64,000 bases of DNA from CAG-390 sp003523225 (GTDB taxonomy: Bacteria > Bacillota > Clostridia > Oscillospirales > CAG-272). The translations under genes were made by a program, and so were the position numbers. The stretch spans positions 62,001 to 126,000 of the forward strand of contig CABPZE010000003.1 of the NCBI GenBank assembly GCA_902461815.1. Direction: 5' to 3'. The notes under the pieces were generated by a model that worked only from the letters and a program-made list of their open reading frames with translations, did not search any database and was not told the DNA's origin. Positions 59,440-64,000 of the stretch are shown piece by piece (within the stretch, counting starts at the first letter, position 1; each line of letters begins with the position of its first letter).

Positions 59440-59567
59440 GATCGACGTCCATATGCGTCGGGGGACACTCCTTATACTGCTTCCGGCAGTCACGCAGTAT
59501 CCCCCGGCGCGTGAGTGTGTAATTTTTATGCGCACTCTCATGTTTACAGTTTGTTGCCGTTTTGTTC

Positions 59568-59596
59568 TTGAATATTTTATTTTATACTTGTAAAAT
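59568..59596 (+). promoter_or_regulatory. promoter for the acyl-CoA synthetase gene
   Basis: TTGAAT at 59568-59573, a 17-nt spacer and TAAAAT at 59591-59596, giving a leader of about 115 nt. Confidence 0.7.
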
Positions 59597-59609
59597 TATT
59601 CTTATATGA

Positions 59610-59683
59610 CCCGGCATCGTATGAGCTGACGATACGGCAATTTTCATCCGCATCAGATGTTGACCGGTCAAGCAATTGCCGGG
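59610..59683 (+). promoter_or_regulatory. structured leader with alternative pairings and a TTGACCGGTCAA palindrome
   Basis: CCCGGCA (59610-59616) can pair with TGCCGGG, while CGGCAATT (59635-59642) can pair with AATTGCCG; both partners share bases at 59674-59683, so the two stems exclude one another. Inside lies the perfect palindrome TTGACCGGTCAA (59660-59671). This could be an attenuator or a repressor site; no known riboswitch class matches. Confidence 0.45.
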
Positions 59684-59721
59684 ATAACGCTCAGGATGCA
59701 CTCAGAAAGGACATTCATTTT

Positions 59722-61446
59722 ATGAAAAAAAACTATCCGCTTTACGAGACAACGGTATTCCGCGACTTCCGCGTCATGACGGAGCAGGCTGCAGAGCTGC
59801 ACGGTGACGACACCGCGTTTTCCTTCAAGAAAAATCCCACCGACGCCGAGGTCGTAAAAGTCAGCTTCAATCAGGCGCGCAACGACATACGCGATTTCGG
59901 TACAGAGTGCATCAGCATGGGTCTGCGCGACAAAAAGTGCGCCATCATCGGCGGCGGCAGCGTAGGATGGATCTATGCCTACTTTGCGCTGATGTCAATT
60001 GGAGCTGTAACCGTTCCGATCGACAAGGAACTGCCCGCGGGCGACATGGCGTCAATAATCAGCCGCGCCGACTGCACGGCTGTCTTTTACGGTGCTGAGA
60101 TAGGCGGCAAGCTCGACTATATCAAGTCAAACACCTCCGCCTCTGTTTTCGTCTGCGTCAACGGCGAGCAGAATACCGACAGCGGCTCAGCCGACCTTAC
60201 CGCCGCCGACCTTATCGCGCGCGGAGGCGAAAAGTACGCCGCAGGTGACAATTCCTATTACGATTACGAAATCGACCCCGACCGCCTTGCCACGATAGTC
60301 TTTACCTCCGGCACTACCGGCAAGGGCAAGGGCGTTATGCTGTCCCAGACCAACATCGTCTCCGACATGACGCAGGGAATGTACAACTTCGCCATAACAA
60401 AAAAGACGATGAACCTGCTTCCCCCGCATCACACCTTCGGCTCGACTGTCAACTTCGTGGGTCACTTCTCTCAGGGATGCGAGATCTATATTTCCTCGGG
60501 GCTTCGCTATATGCTCAAGGAGATGCAGGAGCAGCAACCCACGCACCTGATACTCGTCCCGCTGTTTGTGGAGACGATATACCGCCGCATCTGGTCAACT
60601 GCCGAAAAAACAGGCTCAGCCGATAAGCTGAAAAAGGGCATAAAGATCAGCAACGCCCTGCGTCGTGTCGGCATTGATATGCGCCGCAAGCTGTTTGCGG
60701 ACGTGCTGAAGACCTTCGGCGGCAAGCTCGAGATGATAATCTGCGGCGGCGCGGCTCTGAACCAGGATATAATTGACTTCTTTGACGCCATCGGCATCAC
60801 CATCCTCAACGGCTACGGTATCACCGAGTGCTCACCGCTTATCTCCTGCAACCGCAACAAGCTCCAGCGCAAGGGGAGCGTCGGTATTCCCATTGTCGGC
60901 GAGCAGGTTAAGATAAAAGATCCGGACGAAAACGGCGAGGGCGAGATCTGCGTCAAGGGACCCAACGTCATGCTCGGCTACTATGAAAACCCCGAGGCTA
61001 CCGCCGAGGTGTTCGACGAGGAGGGCTTCTTCCGCACCGGAGACTACGGCAGGATCGAGGACATCGACGGCGACAAGTGGATATACATCACCGGAAGACT
61101 TAAAAACCTTATAATCTTCTCAAACGGCAAGAACGTGTATCCGGAGGAGATAGAAACAGAGCTTTCCCGCATCCGCGGCGTGCTTGAGGTGGTGGTATAC
61201 GCCGGCGAGAGCCGCAAGGATCCGCAGAAAGAGGTCATCGTTGCCGAGATATATCCCGACTACGAGCAGCTTGAAGCCGACGGAGTTGACGACGTGCAGG
61301 CGTATTTCAACGAGCACGTGCGCGAAGCCAACGCCCGCATGGCTCCCTATAAGAAGGTCGGAATGGTCAAGGTCCGCAAGACCGAGTTCACCAAAAACAC
61401 CTCAAAGAAGATCACCCGCTTCAGCATAGACAAATCAATAGACTGA
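59722..61446 (+). CDS. AMP-binding acyl-CoA synthetase/ligase
   Basis: A 574-aa adenylate-forming enzyme. P-loop TIVFTSGTTGKGKGVMLSQ near residue 193, LLPPHHTFGS, the NGYGITECSPLIS motif near 365, FFRTGDYGRIEDID near 434 and the C-terminal Lys region are complete. It resembles long-chain fatty acid CoA ligases. Such enzymes activate fatty acids with ATP and CoA in the cytoplasm or at the membrane. It has its own promoter and ends just before repeat island 2. Confidence 0.92.
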   Translation: MKKNYPLYETTVFRDFRVMTEQAAELHGDDTAFSFKKNPTDAEVVKVSFNQARNDIRDFGTECISMGLRDKKCAIIGGGSVGWIYAYFALMSIGAVTVPIDKELPAGDMASIISRADCTAVFYGAEIGGKLDYIKSNTSASVFVCVNGEQNTDSGSADLTAADLIARGGEKYAAGDNSYYDYEIDPDRLATIVFTSGTTGKGKGVMLSQTNIVSDMTQGMYNFAITKKTMNLLPPHHTFGSTVNFVGHFSQGCEIYISSGLRYMLKEMQEQQPTHLILVPLFVETIYRRIWSTAEKTGSADKLKKGIKISNALRRVGIDMRRKLFADVLKTFGGKLEMIICGGAALNQDIIDFFDAIGITILNGYGITECSPLISCNRNKLQRKGSVGIPIVGEQVKIKDPDENGEGEICVKGPNVMLGYYENPEATAEVFDEEGFFRTGDYGRIEDIDGDKWIYITGRLKNLIIFSNGKNVYPEEIETELSRIRGVLEVVVYAGESRKDPQKEVIVAEIYPDYEQLEADGVDDVQAYFNEHVREANARMAPYKKVGMVKVRKTEFTKNTSKKITRFSIDKSID

Positions 61447-61464
61447 TTATATCGAAAACACAAA

Positions 61465-61667
61465 GGGGTGTTAAAAAATTCCTTCTGAATTTTTTAACAC
61501 CCCAAACGACATTGGTCTTGACGGCTGAAAGCCGTCATTTTGCCACAGCATTCACCCGAATTCAGACAAGATCAAGGGCAAAACCGACCAAGATCGCCGT
61601 AAAATGCCGGATTCCCGACCGACATTTTACGAGGGCTGTAAAAAACATCGAGTTTTTTTACAGCCCC
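61465..61667 (+). repeat. 203-bp multi-hairpin element, copy 2
   Basis: It is identical to the reverse complement of 15969-16171 except at three positions, with the same four hairpins and the same outer ends (GGGGTGTTAAAAAATTC on the left, TTTTTACAGCCCC on the right). It starts 19 nt after the acyl-CoA synthetase stop. No target-site duplication is evident. Confidence 0.92.
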
Positions 61668-61791
61668 TTATATTTGTAGGAAAACCCCGACTTTGATACT
61701 AATTATTTTGGCGCAAATGCTGTCATTGCTGTATCTTGATCTATTGCCTGAGCAATTTGCGGATTTGCGCATAGCACTGACACGCAAATCC

Positions 61792-61939
61792 GCCTTCCCC
61801 AGCGTGAGCAGAGAATGAGGAGGACACCTAATGACGCACAATAGTCTGTTCGGGTAAATGATCAACGTGAAAAAAGAGCAGTGAGATAAGAAAGTAGGGG
61901 CTGCCATTGGCAGTCCGCGGACGAGCGATGCTCGCCCCT
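61792..61939 (+). repeat. 148-bp direct repeat, island 2 copy
   Basis: It matches 15273-15420 at equal length and orientation, about 85% by eye. The region 61447-62249 has no gene; apart from the repeats I see only a CGGATTTGCG-type inverted pair near 61760-61790 and a terminator-like hairpin near 62198-62230. Confidence 0.8.
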
Positions 61940-62010
61940 TCCTGTTTTAATCATCGCCCTTAAAAGAAGCGATTTTTTCGTGGGTTCGGCATTTGCCATA
62001 TCAATTATAT

Positions 62011-62136
62011 GCACAAACAATACCCATTTTTGTGTGGCGTGGACTTGGCTCCCGCCGCTTTTTTAATTGTGTCGTTCGTACCGCCGGGAGCAAACCCCCG
62101 CCCTGCGGCGTAAAACAATTATGAAACAATACGAAT
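62011..62136 (+). repeat. 126-bp diverged repeat, island 2 copy
   Basis: It shares GCACAAAC, ATACCCATTT, GGCTCCCGCCG, CCGGGAG and CAATAC blocks with 15795-15920. Confidence 0.65.
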
Positions 62137-62197
62137 TATCTGACACGTATATATCGTCATGAAATACGATCTGACGGAAAATCGACAAAGCTGAACA

Positions 62198-62232
62198 GGG
62201 CTTCCGGAGTAAACTCCGGAAGCCCTGTTATA
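62198..62232 (-). terminator. terminator-like hairpin after the GGGtGRT gene
   Basis: CAGGGCTTCCGGAG and CTCCGGAAGCCCTG form a 14-bp perfect stem with a TAAA loop downstream of the minus-strand gene; the following T tract is weak. Confidence 0.65.
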
Positions 62233-62249
62233 GCGCTCAACCGCTATAT

Positions 62250-63251
62250 TCAGTTTTTCATAGCCTCTTCGACAGCCACGGCAACTGCGACGGTCGCGCC
62301 GACCATCGGGTTGTTGCCCATGCCGATAAGTCCCATCATCTCAACGTGAGCCGGAACGGAGGAGGAGCCTGCAAACTGAGCGTCAGAATGCATTCTGCCC
62401 ATTGTATCGGTCATTCCGTAGCTGGAGGGACCTGCCGCCATATTGTCGGGGTGCAGGGTTCTGCCTGTTCCGCCGCCGGAAGCAACAGAGAAGTACTTTA
62501 CGCCGTTCTCGACGCACCATTTCTTATATGTGCCGGCGACCGGGTGCTGGAAGCGGGTGGGGTTGGTGGAGTTACCGGTGATGGAAACGCCTACCTTCTC
62601 CAGCTTCATAATTGCCACGCCCTCGGGCACGTTGTCAGCGCCGTAGCAGCGGACCTTGGAACGTGCGCCGTTCGAGAAGGGAACCTCGCGGACGATCTTT
62701 ACCGTCTCGGTGTAGGGATCGAATTCGGTCTGGCAGTAGGTAAAGCCGTTGATCCTTGAAATTATATAAGCGGCGTCCTTGCCGAGTCCGTTCAGAATAA
62801 CGCGCAGGGGCTTTACTCTGACCTTGTTGGCGTTCAGCGCGATCTTGATAGCGCCCTCGGCAGCCGCGAAGGACTCGTGACCGGCGAGGAAGCAGAAGCA
62901 CTCGGTCTCCTCGGACAGAAGCATCTTGCCGAGGTTACCGTGACCGAGACCGACCTTGCGGTTCTCGGCGACCGAGCCGGGAATGCAGAAGGACTGAAGT
63001 CCTATACCGATATCGGCTGCGGCGTCGGCTGCCTTTTTGTCGCCCTTCTTGATGGCGATAGCAGCACCGACCGTGTACGCCCATTTTGCATTTTCAAAGC
63101 AGATGGGCTGGGTCTCCTGAACGATGGTATAAGGGTCGATACCCTTTTCGTCACAGATCTTCTTGCACTCGTCAATAGAGGAGATGCCGTATTCCTTCAG
63201 AACGCCGAGGATCTTAGCCTCGCGTCTTTCGTAACCTTCAAATGTAGCCAT
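62250..63251 (-). CDS. GGGtGRT protein
   Basis: A 333-aa protein identified by its naming motif SGGGTGRT near residue 263 and the conserved C-terminus (MHSDAQFAGSSSVPAHVEMMG, GMGNNPMVGATVAVAV). N-terminal EGYERREAKILGVLKEYG and later CFENAKWAYTVGAAIAI are also typical. The family occurs in anaerobes, always beside the NifU-like scaffold found here; function is not established. Start has GGAGGAG upstream and lies 18 nt after the scaffold gene, so the two form an operon. Confidence 0.93.
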   Translation of the reverse strand: MATFEGYERREAKILGVLKEYGISSIDECKKICDEKGIDPYTIVQETQPICFENAKWAYTVGAAIAIKKGDKKAADAAADIGIGLQSFCIPGSVAENRKVGLGHGNLGKMLLSEETECFCFLAGHESFAAAEGAIKIALNANKVRVKPLRVILNGLGKDAAYIISRINGFTYCQTEFDPYTETVKIVREVPFSNGARSKVRCYGADNVPEGVAIMKLEKVGVSITGNSTNPTRFQHPVAGTYKKWCVENGVKYFSVASGGGTGRTLHPDNMAAGPSSYGMTDTMGRMHSDAQFAGSSSVPAHVEMMGLIGMGNNPMVGATVAVAVAVEEAMKN

Positions 63252-63269
63252 TGTATTCTCCTCCTTTGA

Positions 63270-63995
63270 TCATTCCTTACGCGGGTCTATGTACTTGACC
63301 GCGCCGTCCTCGGTGCTGAAGCGTCCGTAGTGACCGGTAGCCTGCTTGTAGGCTTCGTTGGGCTCCATGCCCTTCTTGATGAAATCCGTCATCTTGCCCA
63401 GAGAAACAAACTCGTAGCCGATGACCTCGTTGTTGGCGTCAAGCGCCATTCTGGTGCAGTAGCCCTCGGTCATTTCCAGATAACGCACACCCTTTTCCTT
63501 GGTGCCGTACATCGTGCCGACCATCGAGCGTGCGCCCTTGCCCAGGTCCTCAAGACCCGCGCCGATAACAAGACCGTTTTCGGAGAAGGCGGACTGAGAG
63601 CGTCCGTAGACTATCTGCAAAAACAGCTCGCGCATTGCGGTGTTGATGGCGTCGCACACAAGGTCGGTGTTGAGCGCCTCAAGAATGGTCTTGCCGGGGA
63701 GTATCTCGGCTGCCATTGCGGCGGAGTGGGTCATACCGGAGCAGCCTATCGTTTCAACAAGTGCTTCCTCTATGATACCGTTTTTGACGTTAAGGGAGAG
63801 CTTGCAGGCTCCCTGCTGGGGTGCGCACCATCCCACACCGTGGGTATATGCGGAAATATCGCTGATCTCTTTTGCCTGAATCCACTTGCCCTCCTCGGGT
63901 ATGGGAGCGGGACCGTGGTCGCAGCCTTTTGTCACCTTGCACTGCTCAGCTACTTCAGCGCTCATTGCATAGGGGCATTCGCTTACTTTGCTCAT
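63270..63995 (-). CDS. NifU-like iron-sulfur scaffold-type protein (GGGtGRT partner)
   Basis: A 241-aa protein with a NifU_N-like core (CKLSLNVKNGIIEEALVE, TIGCSGMTHSAAMAAEIL, ILPGKTILEAL). Cysteines at 7, 19 and 25 form an extra N-terminal cluster absent from IscU, and Cys in GWCAPQQGAC and GCSGM correspond to scaffold positions. This fits a dedicated iron-sulfur scaffold for the adjacent GGGtGRT protein. The ATG at 63995 lies 5 nt from the window edge, so its ribosome site cannot be seen and an upstream start is not excluded. Confidence 0.9.
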   Translation of the reverse strand: MSKVSECPYAMSAEVAEQCKVTKGCDHGPAPIPEEGKWIQAKEISDISAYTHGVGWCAPQQGACKLSLNVKNGIIEEALVETIGCSGMTHSAAMAAEILPGKTILEALNTDLVCDAINTAMRELFLQIVYGRSQSAFSENGLVIGAGLEDLGKGARSMVGTMYGTKEKGVRYLEMTEGYCTRMALDANNEVIGYEFVSLGKMTDFIKKGMEPNEAYKQATGHYGRFSTEDGAVKYIDPRKE

Positions 63996-64000
63996 TTCGG

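Noticed and set aside
58078..59541. 487-codon open frame antisense to the mannitol-1-phosphate dehydrogenase-like gene
   Set aside because: The plus-strand frame has clear family motifs; the antisense frame has no recognisable domain, and long antisense frames are expected in GC-rich genes.

Overview
This is a GC-rich chromosomal window (my impression about 55% GC) from a low-GC-phylum Clostridia-type bacterium, most likely an uncultured Oscillospiraceae/Ruminococcaceae-like gut organism. Supporting signs are a class II galT, DUF1846, DUF1292, YrzB-like and CxxC-x17-CxxC zinc-ribbon genes, a lepA-hemW pair, an r1t-type holin, the GGGtGRT/NifU-like scaffold pair, and a uniform sigma-A promoter style (TTGACA, 17 nt, often TGA-TATAAT). 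I recognise no rRNA genes or CRISPR array.

Layout: 1-3446 (minus) holds galT, an SbcD/YhaO-like phosphoesterase and the start of a YhaN-like ATPase. 3743-10755 (plus) holds DUF1846, an LTA-synthase-like sulfatase, a Gfo/Idh/MocA oxidoreductase, a small zinc ribbon and an EEP lipoprotein. 10815-14973 (minus) is an isolated phage tail-fibre and lysis cassette without head or replication genes. 15.1-16.17 kb is a repeat island. 16.2-24.2 kb holds a lipid kinase, a sugar isomerase-like TIM barrel, a beta-propeller-like protein, a glycosyltransferase/pyruvyltransferase fusion, an ArsP_2-type permease and two broken genes lying head to head. 24.6-36 kb is a carbohydrate region: two tandem unassigned TIM-barrel paralogues, a CBM9-like surface protein, an FGGY kinase, a sugar isomerase, a TIM-like isomerase, a SIS protein, YjbQ, a fructose-6-phosphate-aldolase-like transaldolase and a LacI regulator. 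36.3-42.0 kb (minus) holds tRNA-Tyr and tRNA-Thr, an unexplained structured stretch, DUF1292, hemW, lepA and an SPFH/zinc-ribbon protein. 42.2-43.6 kb holds an ECF S component and a class I glutamine-amidotransferase-like hydrolase.

44.16-53.79 kb is the most interesting part: a six-gene, tightly coupled operon encoding a PqqD-like peptide chaperone, a 1500-residue fibro-slime surface protein, a 73-residue precursor-like peptide, an HPr-kinase-like protein, a secreted GH20 hexosaminidase and a radical SAM/SPASM enzyme. The two large secreted proteins share a related C-terminal domain. I read this as a candidate ribosomal peptide modification system tied to cell-surface proteins; that reading is inference.

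53.9-57.5 kb (minus) is a metal-efflux unit: a yybP-ykoY manganese riboswitch in front of mntP and, 60 nt further on, a P-type ATPase. 57.6-61.4 kb holds a SLOG protein, a mannitol-1-phosphate dehydrogenase-like gene and an acyl-CoA synthetase. 61.46-62.14 kb is a second repeat island sharing at least three repeat families with the first, including a 203-bp element 98.5% identical and inverted. 62.25-63.995 kb (minus) holds the GGGtGRT pair.
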